Assembly: GCF_006546825.1 (NCBI RefSeq)
Contig: NZ_VICC01000004.1
Coordinates: 62,001 to 126,000, forward strand
Direction: 5' to 3'
Length of the DNA: 64,000 nucleotides
DNA from: Actinomyces oris
Lineage (GTDB): Bacteria; Actinomycetota; Actinomycetes; Actinomycetales; Actinomycetaceae
Below are positions 53,138 to 60,933 of this stretch, one piece after another. Position 1 is the first letter of the stretch, and the number at the start of each line of letters is the position of its first letter. The notes below the pieces were generated by a model that did no database searches, was not told the origin of the DNA, and saw only the letters and a list, made by a program, of their open reading frames with translations. Both the position numbers and the translations under genes were made by a program.

Positions 53138-53183
53138 CCCGCCTCATCACGTGACTGAATGACGTGGCCGTCGGGGCCGGATT

Positions 53184-53325
53184 GGGCCCTCAGGTGTCAC
53201 GAATGGCGACTTTTCCGCTGGTTCTGCGGCCGCTGTTTCTCGGGCGTGCCATAAAACCGCTGGTCACAGCGTTGGTGGGGCGCCGCATCGAGTGCCTGCA
53301 CAGTGAATAGTCGCCCGTAGTGACA
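53184..53325. repeat. 142-bp MITE-like repeat, copy 1
   Basis: Nearly identical to 56279-56421 in the same orientation. The core 53195-53325 has imperfect terminal inverted repeats (TGTCACGAATGGCGAC and GTCGCCCGTAGTGACA). Differences from copy 2 are confined to a few positions, mainly near 53271-53280. No coding capacity. It lies between uppS and the GntR-type regulator, and no other feature is seen in that gap. Confidence 0.9.
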
Positions 53326-53357
53326 AATCGGCCGATGTGGGTGTGCGCTGGCGGGGG

Positions 53358-54071
53358 TCAGGCCTCGAGGAAGCCGCGCAGGCCGCGTTCGAGCAGGGCG
53401 CCGCGCACCTCGGCGACAAGATCCCGCATGGAGGACTCCGCCGCTGTGGCATCCCCGGTCGCGATCGCGCCGGCAACTCGCTCGTGGAGCTCGAGCGCCT
53501 CTGGCTGAGGCACCTGTACCTGGCCGGTGAGTCTGGCCCGTCCGGAGAGCACCTCCGCGACGACCTCGGTCAGTGCCTTGAAGGTGTCGTTGTGGCTGGC
53601 TTCCAGGATGAGCCGGTGGAAGGCGATGTCGTCGTCGAGATAGGAGGCGACGTTTCCGGTGGTTCCCTTGGTGCGGATCGTGGCAGCCAGTGCCAGCAGG
53701 CCGGAGCGCTGTTCCTCGGTGGCTCGGCGGGCGGCCGCCGCGGCGGCGACCGGCTCGATGGCGGCGCGCAGCTCGGTTAGGGCTCCGAGTGTGGGGCCGC
53801 GCGGATCGGCCTCGAGCTGCCAGCGCACGAGCTGAGGCGCCAGAGCTGACCAGTGCTCGCGTGGTAGGACCACAATGCCCACCCGACGTCGTGAGGTGAC
53901 AACGCCGACGGACTCCAGGGCGTGGACGCAGTCGCGCGCCAGGGTTCGGGAGACGCCGTAGCGGGACTGGATCGCCTCCAGCGTCAGGCTCTGGCCCGGA
54001 GTCATCTCCCCGGTCACGATGGCGCGCCCGAGGGAGTCGAGGACGTCGCGACGTCGGTTGGTGGGGGACAT
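53358..54071 (-). CDS. GntR-family regulator, FadR/FCD subfamily (likely gluconate repressor)
   Basis: 237 residues: an N-terminal winged helix (LDSLGRAIVTGEMTPGQSLT, YGVSRTLARDCVHALESVGV) and a C-terminal FCD ligand domain with the metal-site residues (DIAFHRLILEASHND, LELHERVAGAI). FCD regulators bind small sugar acids. It is divergent from gntK and gntP, so it probably represses them and is released by gluconate or its phosphate. ATG at 54071. The shared 125-bp promoter region contains candidate operators. Confidence 0.9.
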   Translation of the reverse strand: MSPTNRRRDVLDSLGRAIVTGEMTPGQSLTLEAIQSRYGVSRTLARDCVHALESVGVVTSRRRVGIVVLPREHWSALAPQLVRWQLEADPRGPTLGALTELRAAIEPVAAAAAARRATEEQRSGLLALAATIRTKGTTGNVASYLDDDIAFHRLILEASHNDTFKALTEVVAEVLSGRARLTGQVQVPQPEALELHERVAGAIATGDATAAESSMRDLVAEVRGALLERGLRGFLEA

Positions 54072-54125
54072 GGATGTGCTCCCGGAGGGTGGTGCGAGAT
54101 GTCTGTGGGAGATGCTATCCGACCC

Positions 54126-54173
54126 TTTTAAAAGTACTACGTTTGAGGTAGATTCGTCGTATCAGTTCACGAC
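54126..54173. promoter_or_regulatory. Candidate operators in the divergent gntR-gntK promoter
   Basis: TTTTAAAA (54126-54133), CTAC-N7-GTAG (54137-54151) and GTCGT-N8-ACGAC (54156-54173) are inverted repeats in the AT-rich region between the divergent genes. FCD-type GntR proteins bind short palindromes of this size. Which one is used cannot be told from sequence. Confidence 0.45.
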
Positions 54174-54196
54174 AACGGCGTCATCAAGGAGCAGAT

Positions 54197-54724
54197 ATGA
54201 GCCGATCCGTTGAGCACCTCGTCCTCATGGGAGTGTCCGGCTGCGGCAAGACCACGGCCGCGCTCAACCTTCACAACGCACTGGGGTGGCCTGTCGCCGA
54301 GGCCGACGACTTCCACCCCAAGGTCAACATCGACAAGATGAGCCGCGGCGTCGCCCTGACCGACGAGGACCGCTGGCCCTGGCTGGAGTCCATGCGCGAC
54401 TGGATGAGCGAGCGCGCCGCAGACGGCGTCAAGACGATCGTCACCTGTTCCGCGCTCAAGCGCTCCTATCGCGACCTGCTCTCCGGCGCGCAGGGGCGAG
54501 TCTTCTTCATTCATCTGCTTGCCCAGGCCGATGAGCTCCAGGAGCGCATGGCTCATCGTGAGGGACACTTCATGCCCCCGAGCCTGCTGCCCTCCCAGTT
54601 CGCCGCCCTCGAGCCCCTGTCCGACGACGAGGACGGGGTCACCGTGGTCTCGCAGGCCACGCCGGAGGAGACCTTCGAGGCGATCCTCGCCGCACTTGAA
54701 CGGGCCTCGTCCAACGCCGTGTGA
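54197..54724 (+). CDS. gntK: Gluconokinase
   Basis: Phosphorylates gluconate to 6-phosphogluconate for the pentose phosphate pathway. 175 residues with Walker A GVSGCGKTT (12-20), EADDFHPKVNIDKMSRGVAL (substrate and lid), CSALKRSYRDLLSG and the C-terminal HFMPPSLLPSQFAALEPL typical of GntK. AAGGAG at 54186-54191 fixes the ATG. First gene of the gntKP unit and divergent from its likely regulator. Confidence 0.96.
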   Translation: MSRSVEHLVLMGVSGCGKTTAALNLHNALGWPVAEADDFHPKVNIDKMSRGVALTDEDRWPWLESMRDWMSERAADGVKTIVTCSALKRSYRDLLSGAQGRVFFIHLLAQADELQERMAHREGHFMPPSLLPSQFAALEPLSDDEDGVTVVSQATPEETFEAILAALERASSNAV

Positions 54725-54864
54725 GCACTGTTCCTCGCTGAGGATCGCCGGCGTCCATGCCAACCAGCCGGAGCGCGCGGTGCGCAGCCCCCCTGGCCCG
54801 CTGAGCCCAGCTCACGTTCACCCCGTCCTCACCCCACCTCCTCCCACTGACAACGGAGACAACA

Positions 54865-56277
54865 ATGACGTTCACTCTTGCAGCTCAACCAGTTGCGTTG
54901 CCGGCCGCGGACACCGTGAGTCACACGGACAATCACGCCCAGCTCATCGCGGCCGCACTGCTCGGCATCGCCTCGATCATCGTGCTCATCGTCTGGCGCA
55001 AGATGCATCCCTTCCTCGCGCTGACTCTGGGCTCGGCGGTCCTGGCCATCGTCGCAGGCATCCCGCTGACCGATACCTTCACCGCCTTCACCAAGGGAAT
55101 GGGCTCCACCATCGGCGACGTGGGCACCCTCATCGCCTTCGGGGCGATCATCGGCCGTCTCCTCATCGACTCCGGTGGTGCCGACCAGATCGTCGACACC
55201 GTCTTGGACCGCACTCCCGGCCCCCGCCTTCCCTGGGCGATGGCGTTCATCGCCTTCGTCGTCGGCATCCCGCTGTTCTTCGAGGTCGGCATCGTTCTGC
55301 TCATCCCCGTGGTCATGATCGTCGCCCGGCGGGCCCGTCAGTCCCTCATCCTGCTGGGCGTGCCCGCCCTGGCCGGTCTGTCCGCGCTCCACGGCCTCGT
55401 GCCGCCGCACCCCGGACCGCTCATCGCCATCAACGCCGTCAAGGCCGACCTGGGGCTCACCCTCGGACTGGGGCTCCTGGTCGCCGTGCCCACGGTCATC
55501 ATCTCCGGGCCCGTTGCGGCTCGCTTCATGGCCAGGTGGGTGCCGATTGAGGCCCCCGAGCCTCTGGGAGCCTCGGACCAGGAGCACGACGGGCCGCGTC
55601 CCTCCTTCGCGACGTCGATCATGGTGGTCCTGCTGCCCGTGGGACTCATGCTTCTGCGCACCATCGTCGAGACCCTCGTCCCTGAGGACAGCGACAATCC
55701 GGCAGTCCACGCGGCCCTGTTCGTGGGCAAGCCGATCGTCGCCTTGCTGATGACGGTCCTGGTCGCCATGTACCTCTTCGGGACCCGTCTGGGCCTGGGT
55801 GCCGACGACGTCAGCGGACGGGTCGGGGCCTCGCTCGGGCCCATTGCCGGGATCCTGCTCATCGTCGGGGCTGGAGGAGGGTTCAAGCAGACCCTCGTCG
55901 ACTCAGGGATCGCCGGCATCATCGCCGCATGGATCCAGCAGGCGGCCGTGCCCGCCCTCCTAGCCGGATGGCTCGTCGCCGTCGCCGTGCGCCTAGCCAC
56001 CGGATCGGCGACGGTGGCCACCATCACCGCGGCCGGGATCATGGCTCCGCTGGCCAGCCACATGCCGCAGACCGGCGTCGCCCTCCTCGTCCTCGCGATC
56101 GGTGCCGGCTCCGTCTTCCTCTCTCACGTCAACGACGCCGGCTTCTGGCTGGTCAAGGAGTACTTCGGGATGACTGTGGGGCAGACCTTCAAGACCTGGT
56201 CGCTGATGGAGACGATCCTGTCCGTCGTCGCGATGGCCACGATCAGCCTCCTCGCACTCGCCCTGGGAGTCTTCTGA
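54865..56277 (+). CDS. gntP: Gluconate:H+ symporter (GntP family)
   Basis: 470 residues with 12 or more helices. Family motifs are clear: GMGSTIGDVGTLIAFGAIIG (~75), FFEVGIVLLIPVVM, HGLVPPHPGPLIAIN, GAGGGFKQTLVDSGI and the C-terminal ATGSATVATITAAGIMAPL and SHVNDAGFWLVKEYFG. It imports gluconate with protons. GGAG precedes the ATG, which lies 140 bp after gntK. A MITE-like repeat begins immediately after the stop codon. Confidence 0.96.
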   Translation: MTFTLAAQPVALPAADTVSHTDNHAQLIAAALLGIASIIVLIVWRKMHPFLALTLGSAVLAIVAGIPLTDTFTAFTKGMGSTIGDVGTLIAFGAIIGRLLIDSGGADQIVDTVLDRTPGPRLPWAMAFIAFVVGIPLFFEVGIVLLIPVVMIVARRARQSLILLGVPALAGLSALHGLVPPHPGPLIAINAVKADLGLTLGLGLLVAVPTVIISGPVAARFMARWVPIEAPEPLGASDQEHDGPRPSFATSIMVVLLPVGLMLLRTIVETLVPEDSDNPAVHAALFVGKPIVALLMTVLVAMYLFGTRLGLGADDVSGRVGASLGPIAGILLIVGAGGGFKQTLVDSGIAGIIAAWIQQAAVPALLAGWLVAVAVRLATGSATVATITAAGIMAPLASHMPQTGVALLVLAIGAGSVFLSHVNDAGFWLVKEYFGMTVGQTFKTWSLMETILSVVAMATISLLALALGVF

Positions 56278-56278
56278 G

Positions 56279-56421
56279 GGGCCCTCAGGTGTCACGAATG
56301 GCGACTTTTCCGCTGGTTCTGCGGCCGCTGTTTCTCGGGCGTGCCGTAAAACCGCTGGTCACAGCGTTTCGCGGGTCGCCGCATCGAATGCCTGCACAGT
56401 GAATAGTCGCCCGTAGTGACA
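56279..56421. repeat. 142-bp MITE-like repeat, copy 2
   Basis: Direct repeat of 53184-53325; core 56290-56421 has the same imperfect terminal inverted repeats. It starts 2 bp after the gntP stop. Together the two copies bracket the whole gluconate module. The remaining sequence up to 56615 holds no gene apart from a possible N-terminal extension of the helicase frame. Confidence 0.9.
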
Positions 56422-56615
56422 CATTGCGGGATCTCGGGCAGGATGGCTCCCTGGTCCGGGCGCCGCCCGACCTGGCTGGTGCCCCGGCCCCGGCGCGCGT
56501 CGATTCACAGACGCCCCGCGCCGTTGAGCCGCGTACGCCGGCACCTCACGCACCGACGCGCACGCTGCCAGCGACACGCGCCGGCGTGCCCGCGGTCCCA
56601 AACGACAGGATCCTC

Positions 56616-58193
56616 GTGGCCGCACACCGCACCTCCGCCTCACACCGCTTCGCCTCCGGGAAGACCCCGGCCGCGGGTGAGCCCACCTTCGCCGACCTCG
56701 GCGTGGACTCAGACCTCGCCGCCGACCTCGACGCCCGCGGCTTTACCACGCCCTTCCCCATCCAGGCCGCCACCCTGCCCGACACCCTCGCCGGGCGTGA
56801 CGTGCTCGGCCGCGGCCGCACCGGCTCGGGCAAGACCCTGGCCTTCAGCCTGCCGCTGGTCCAGCGTCTGGCGCAGCAGGACAAGGCCCGCCCCGGCCAC
56901 CCCATCGGCCTGGTCCTGGCCCCCACCCGTGAGCTCGCCCTCCAGATCGCCGAGGTCATCGAGCCCCTGGCCCGCGTCGTCGACATGGACGTCACCACCA
57001 TCTTCGGCGGGGTCTCCGCCAAGCCCCAGGAGAAGGCCCTCAAGGCGGGGGTCGACGTCGTCGTCGCCTGCCCCGGCCGGCTCCTGGACCTCATGGGGCA
57101 GGGACTCGTCAGCCTCGACGAGGTCGAGATCACCGTCCTGGACGAGGCCGACCACATGGCCGACCTCGGCTTCCTGCCTAACGTCCGCCGCATCCTGCGC
57201 GCCACCCCGCAGCGCGGCCAGCGCCTGCTGTTCTCCGCCACCCTGGACAACGGCGTGGACACCCTGGTCAAGGAGTTCCTCCACGACCCGCTGCAGCACT
57301 CCGTGGACCCCTCGACCTCGCCCGTGGACGCCATGACCCACCGTGTGTGGATGGTCGCGGACAAGACCGCCAAGGACGGCATCGTGCGGCGCCTGGCCTC
57401 GGGGGAGGGACAGCGCATCCTGTTCACCCGCACCAAGCACCTCGCCCGGCGCCTGGCCCGCAAGCTCGTCCAGGCCGGGATTCCGGCCGTCGAGCTGCAG
57501 GGCAACATGAGCCAGAACGCGCGCGAGCGCGCCATGCGGGCCTTCTCCACGGGGCAGGTGCACGTCATGGTCGCCACCGACATCGCCGCCCGGGGCATCG
57601 ACGTCTCCGGCGTCGAGCTCGTGGTCCACGTCGACCCGCCCGCCGAGCACAAGGCCTACCTACACCGCTCGGGCCGCACCGCGCGCGCCGGGGCCGCCGG
57701 GAGCGTCATCACCCTGGTCCTGCCCGAGCAGAAGCACGATGTTCAGGTCCTGCTCAAGAAGGCGCGGATCCGAGCGGACATCGAGCGCATCCGTCCCGAC
57801 GACGACGCCGTGTCCGCCCTCGTGGGGCAGGTCGCCGAGGCCGTCGCGCTGGAGGACATGCCCGAGGGCGTGGCCATCAAGGGCGGCAGCCCCAGCGGGC
57901 GGGCCTCCACCGGGCGTCCGAGGCACGGCCACGGAGAAGCGGCGCGCGGCCGGTCCGGTCGCGGGGCCAAGGGTGGTCAGGGCGGCCGGGGTGGCCGCAG
58001 CGGGGGAGCGCGCGGCGGGCGCGGCGGGAATGCTGGGCAAGGCGGGCGCAGTGCGAAGCGACGTGGCGGAAGCGGCGAGCAGGGCGCTGGGCAGTCCTCC
58101 GGTCGGGTTGGCCGCAGCGGCGGCTCCCGTGGACGTGGAGGCCGCGGTCGCGGGGCCAAGGGAGGTCAGGGCAGTCAGGGCACTCCCGCCTGA
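56616..58193 (+). CDS. DEAD-box RNA helicase with RGG-rich tail
   Basis: 525 residues from the GTG at 56616 (ACAGGA five nt upstream); the frame is open to a TTG at 56424, but that extension is Pro/Arg-rich and runs up to the repeat, so it is doubtful. Q-motif TFADLGVDSDLAADLDARGF, motif I GRTGSGKT (~69), II LDEADHMADLGF (~176), III SAT, V IAARGIDVSG and VI HRSGRTARAG are all intact. The last ~90 residues are RGG/GGR repeats that bind RNA. It probably unwinds RNA in ribosome assembly or cold adaptation. Single gene. Confidence 0.93.
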   Translation: MAAHRTSASHRFASGKTPAAGEPTFADLGVDSDLAADLDARGFTTPFPIQAATLPDTLAGRDVLGRGRTGSGKTLAFSLPLVQRLAQQDKARPGHPIGLVLAPTRELALQIAEVIEPLARVVDMDVTTIFGGVSAKPQEKALKAGVDVVVACPGRLLDLMGQGLVSLDEVEITVLDEADHMADLGFLPNVRRILRATPQRGQRLLFSATLDNGVDTLVKEFLHDPLQHSVDPSTSPVDAMTHRVWMVADKTAKDGIVRRLASGEGQRILFTRTKHLARRLARKLVQAGIPAVELQGNMSQNARERAMRAFSTGQVHVMVATDIAARGIDVSGVELVVHVDPPAEHKAYLHRSGRTARAGAAGSVITLVLPEQKHDVQVLLKKARIRADIERIRPDDDAVSALVGQVAEAVALEDMPEGVAIKGGSPSGRASTGRPRHGHGEAARGRSGRGAKGGQGGRGGRSGGARGGRGGNAGQGGRSAKRRGGSGEQGAGQSSGRVGRSGGSRGRGGRGRGAKGGQGSQGTPA

Positions 58194-58377
58194 GGCGTCG
58201 CGTGAGGCGGCATTCGGCGCGCGCTCTTGGGTGTTGAAGGTGCCGCGCTCCCGCGCTGAGCCCCTACCCGCCTTGGTGAGCGGCGCCGGTGGCACGGTGG
58301 TTCAGCCCTCGCTCCGGCCGAGCGGAACCGGGATGCCGGTGCTACCGTCGAGTGGCTGACGGTGATCGGGAAGGTGG

Positions 58378-59280
58378 GTGGAGAGCGTGGCGGCGCACCT
58401 CTCTCGGCGAGCCCTGACCGGTACGATGGCGGGCCTCATCCTGGCCGGCTGCGCCTCTCGGGGTCCGCAGCGAGCGGCAACGCACTCGACTCCGCCGCCG
58501 TACCTGCGCTCGCGCGGGGACGGTGCTGCGCCGAGTCTGCGGCCGACGTCGGGTGACCTGTCGGTTCCCGCTGCGTTCTCCTACACCGATGACGAGGACG
58601 AGACCTCCGACTGCATCTTCTACGCGACTACGGGAGCACCGGTCGGACTGGTCGTCTACCTCGACGGCGACGGGCAGTCCTTTCACAGCCAGGGGAACCA
58701 GGACCAGGACGAGAGGTCCCGCGGTGGCCTGGCCGGCGCCGGGGGAATCGTCGAGGCGGCGAGCGCTCGCGGGTACGACGTGGTCTCGGTGCGCGCTCCC
58801 GGAGACGACGGAACCTGGTGGATGGAGGATCAGGACGGTAAGGTCCGCTACCTGGAGCAGGCGCTCGACTACGTGGTTGCCGAGTGCGGCGCCACCATGG
58901 ATCGGGTCTGGCTCGTGGGCTACTCCGGCGGCTCGGAGTTCATCAGCCAGTGGTTCTTCCCGGCCTACGCCGAGCGCATGGCGGGCGGGGGCTTCCTGCT
59001 CTTCGGGGGCGGCGACGCGCCCGAGGAGCAAGCGGCGTTCTCCTCAGGCGCTAAGGAACGGCTCTGGCTGAACTGGGTGACCGGGACGCGTGATGTGCCC
59101 GCCAACAGCCTCGACGGATTCGACGGCAGCGGGCACGCCCGCAACAGCCTGGCCTACTACCGCTCGGCGGGCTTCGGCCATATCTGGAGCGAATGGCCCG
59201 ACGATGACCACGGCAGCATCACCGAGAAGTTCGGCAGCTACGTCGGTCGCGTGCTCGACGCCGCCGCAAGCGGAAAATGA
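58378..59280 (+). CDS. Lipoprotein with alpha/beta-hydrolase fold
   Basis: 300 residues. The N-terminus RRALTGTMAGLILAGCAS is a twin-Arg-containing lipoprotein signal with lipobox LAGC. The mature part has VGLVVYLDGDGQSF (oxyanion-type strand), MDRVWLVGYSGGSEFISQWF with nucleophile Ser183 in GYSGGS, and a late His in GFGHIWSEWPDDDHGSI as a candidate catalytic His. It is probably a secreted, membrane-anchored esterase or related hydrolase; substrate unknown. Start is GTG 58378 or GTG 58387, both with weak G-rich ribosome sites. Confidence 0.75.
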   Translation: MESVAAHLSRRALTGTMAGLILAGCASRGPQRAATHSTPPPYLRSRGDGAAPSLRPTSGDLSVPAAFSYTDDEDETSDCIFYATTGAPVGLVVYLDGDGQSFHSQGNQDQDERSRGGLAGAGGIVEAASARGYDVVSVRAPGDDGTWWMEDQDGKVRYLEQALDYVVAECGATMDRVWLVGYSGGSEFISQWFFPAYAERMAGGGFLLFGGGDAPEEQAAFSSGAKERLWLNWVTGTRDVPANSLDGFDGSGHARNSLAYYRSAGFGHIWSEWPDDDHGSITEKFGSYVGRVLDAAASGK

Positions 59281-59586
59281 CTGAGCTGCCGCGGAGGCTG
59301 GATGGTGAGTCCCCGGAGCAGTCCGCGATCCGCAAGGTGCGGTCCTCGTGCCTGGGTGTGTTGCTGTGGCTGCGTAATCAGTACTCGCATCCGGTTATCT
59401 GGGTGGTGTCAATCAAGCGAGGCTCAACGCGGGCGTTCTCTCCCGTTCCCGCTGGTCGAGGCGTCCGCCCCGCCTGGATTGTTGCCATCTGAGCTCACCG
59501 GATTTCCGCAACCATCACGTAGCCCGAAAGTATGTCCCGGTAGGGCGGCGTGAGTGCGATGCTGCCGGCGCCCCGGGTATGAAGAA
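59281..59586. other. Intergenic region before the prophage attachment site
   Basis: A 71-codon frame starting in an ATGA overlap with the hydrolase stop (59277-59492) has no recognisable features and is not called. Nothing else is seen. Confidence 0.35.
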
Positions 59587-59608
59587 GGCCCCGGTCTCTT
59601 CCGGGGCC
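59587..59608 (-). terminator. Terminator of the tRNA-Lys gene
   Basis: An 8-bp perfect stem (GGCCCCGG / CCGGGGCC) with a 6-nt loop is followed on the - strand by TTCTTC. It lies just downstream of the tRNA 3' end, the usual place for a tRNA transcript terminator. Confidence 0.75.
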
Positions 59609-59621
59609 GAGGCCGGTGCGG

Positions 59622-59669
59622 TACCCCCTGTGGGGCTCGAACCCACGACCTTCGGATTAAAAGTCCGGC
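59622..59669 (-). tRNA. tRNA-Lys(UUU) 3' part, prophage attachment remnant
   Basis: On the - strand the anticodon loop CTTTTAA (anticodon UUU), the variable region, a perfect T-arm (GTGGG, loop TTCGAGC, CCCAC), the acceptor 3' strand AGGGGGT and discriminator A can be read. CCA is not encoded. The 5' half (acceptor 5' strand, D-arm) is missing: the sequence to the right is unrelated, and the outermost anticodon-stem pair is already mismatched. This is the pattern left by phage integration into the 3' half of a tRNA gene; the intact gene should lie at the far end of the prophage, beyond the window. Confidence 0.7.
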
Positions 59670-59842
59670 GATGACTCATGCAATCAATCAGGGAGGCGTT
59701 GACTTTCCTTTGGAATCGTGCGGGTGGTGCCAGCGTGTCGTTCGCATACTACAGAGAGGGTGTGGCCCGTTGTGTAGCCATTGGTTGAGTGTGAGGAGCA
59801 GGCTATCGGCGGACTGTGGAGAGTCTCCCGGACAGCAAGACG

Positions 59843-59885
59843 AGATTGGGGCCCCTCCAGCCAACGGCTGGAGGGGCCCCAATCT
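59843..59885 (-). terminator. Strong terminator of the prophage late operon
   Basis: A perfect 20-bp stem (59843-59862 and 59866-59885; left arm AGATTGGGGCCCCTCCAGCC) with a 3-nt loop. It lies 17 bp beyond the last phage gene in the direction of transcription. Confidence 0.85.
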
Positions 59886-59902
59886 AGCCTGGACGGTACA
59901 GA

Positions 59903-60061
59903 TCATGAACCTGGCTGGCTGAGGTTGGCGAGGGCTTCTGCGATCAGTTTCTGGGCCTGCTCGAGGTCCTGGCGCATCGTCTCGGCCCACGCGGGGTCAC
60001 AGGAGGCAGGATCCTCTGGCGTCCACTGAGTGAGTGCGCGGGCGATGGCGTCGGCGATCAT
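59903..60061 (-). CDS. Small phage late protein (52 aa)
   Basis: 52 residues: begins MIADAIARALTQWTPEDPAS and ends LANLSQPGS. It is acidic and helical, without a membrane segment. Its ATG overlaps the stop of the upstream coiled-coil gene by 4 nt (ATGA), and it is followed by the operon terminator, so it is very probably real in spite of its length. Last gene of the lysis region; function unknown. Confidence 0.7.
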   Translation of the reverse strand: MIADAIARALTQWTPEDPASCDPAWAETMRQDLEQAQKLIAEALANLSQPGS

Positions 60062-60540
60062 CTGGCTGCCTCCAACGCAGTGACTCGCTCGTCGAGGCGG
60101 GCGTGGGCGCGCTCGGCCGAGGCGGTCAGGCTGCGGATGTCATCGCGCATCCCGTCAATCTGGTCCTCGGCACGGCGGTCCCGTCTTTCGCGAGTGTCGC
60201 GCTCCTCGATCCGGGCGAGCTCGGCTGCGTCCATCCGTCTGAGGATCGTGTCTACGGCGTCTCGTACCTCGTCGAGGTCGTCGCGGATGTGGGTGCCGTG
60301 ACTGTTGGTGGTGGCATCCACTGCCTGCTCTGCTGCCTCTCTGGCTCCCTTGGCTCGGTCCCCCACCTCAGCGACCTGTGAGTGCAGGGCTCCGATCTGA
60401 GTCTCGACCCAGGCGCGCGCCCAGCGCACGCCCATCGTGGCCAGGCCGATGACGGCCAGGATGAAGACGCCCGCCGCCGCCGCGACCTCTTGCGAGGAGA
60501 AGATCTCCACGAAGGGGTGCGACGGCATGACGGTGTTCAT
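60058..60540 (-). CDS. Phage membrane/coiled-coil protein (DUF2746-like)
   Basis: 160 residues. One helix near the N-terminus (AAAAGVFILAVIGLATMGV, ~20-38) is followed by a long charged coiled coil (~45-160: QIGALHSQVAEVGDRAKGAR, DDLDEVRDAVDTILRRM, EDQIDGMRDDIRSLTASAER). The layout resembles DUF2746-type proteins of actinobacteriophage lysis cassettes, possibly a second holin or spanin-like component; this is an inference from architecture. The start at 60540 overlaps the stop of the holin-like gene by one base. Confidence 0.7.
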   Translation of the reverse strand: MNTVMPSHPFVEIFSSQEVAAAAGVFILAVIGLATMGVRWARAWVETQIGALHSQVAEVGDRAKGAREAAEQAVDATTNSHGTHIRDDLDEVRDAVDTILRRMDAAELARIEERDTRERRDRRAEDQIDGMRDDIRSLTASAERAHARLDERVTALEAAR

Positions 60541-60911
60541 CAGAGCTCCGTCCCACCCTGGGCGCCGGTTGCGTGGCGGGGAGTGTAGTCGGTGCGGGTT
60601 TCGCCGCCGGGGGTGAGGATTCCGGCCCACTCGATCACGGTGATGCCGTGGATCTTGATGTGGGACAGGGCCTGGAACGCGAGCCAGGCGAAGCCGAGGA
60701 AGCGGCCGGTCTGGGCGGCCAAGGTCTCGACGGCCAGGGGGTAGGCGCTGATGGCCCACGCGCCGGTCGTCAGGACAATGGCGGCTACGATGACGAGGGT
60801 GACGCGGCGGCCTCGGGTCCACCAGGGGCGGTCCAGGGCCGCCTGAATGAGGGGCCACAGAACCCCCAGGACGACGGTAGTGACGAACGGGTCAGAGAAG
60901 AGTGCCTTCAC
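60540..60911 (-). CDS. Holin-like phage membrane protein
   Basis: 123 residues. The GTG at 60911 is chosen because AAAGGA lies 6 nt upstream and the protein then starts MKALFSDPFVTTVVLGVLWP, a hydrophobic segment. A second helix (RRVTLVIVAAIVLTTGAWAI) and a third amphipathic one (TGRFLGFAWLAFQALSHI) follow, and the C-terminus is hydrophilic. Size, helices and the position directly after the endolysin support a holin that permeabilises the membrane at lysis. Confidence 0.72.
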   Translation of the reverse strand: MKALFSDPFVTTVVLGVLWPLIQAALDRPWWTRGRRVTLVIVAAIVLTTGAWAISAYPLAVETLAAQTGRFLGFAWLAFQALSHIKIHGITVIEWAGILTPGGETRTDYTPRHATGAQGGTEL

Positions 60912-60933
60912 GGCTAGTCCTTTCGGTAGATGG

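Noticed and set aside
56424-56615. TTG-started N-terminal extension of the DEAD-box helicase
   Set aside because: Pro/Arg/Ala-rich and without helicase features; it begins right at the end of the MITE-like repeat, and a GTG with a ribosome site follows.
59277-59492. 71-codon frame overlapping the hydrolase stop
   Set aside because: The ATGA overlap is suggestive, but the sequence is featureless and runs into the region before the tRNA remnant.
59554-59922. 122-codon frame through the tRNA remnant and phage terminator
   Set aside because: It covers the tRNA-Lys 3' part and a strong hairpin on the other strand, so it is not coding.
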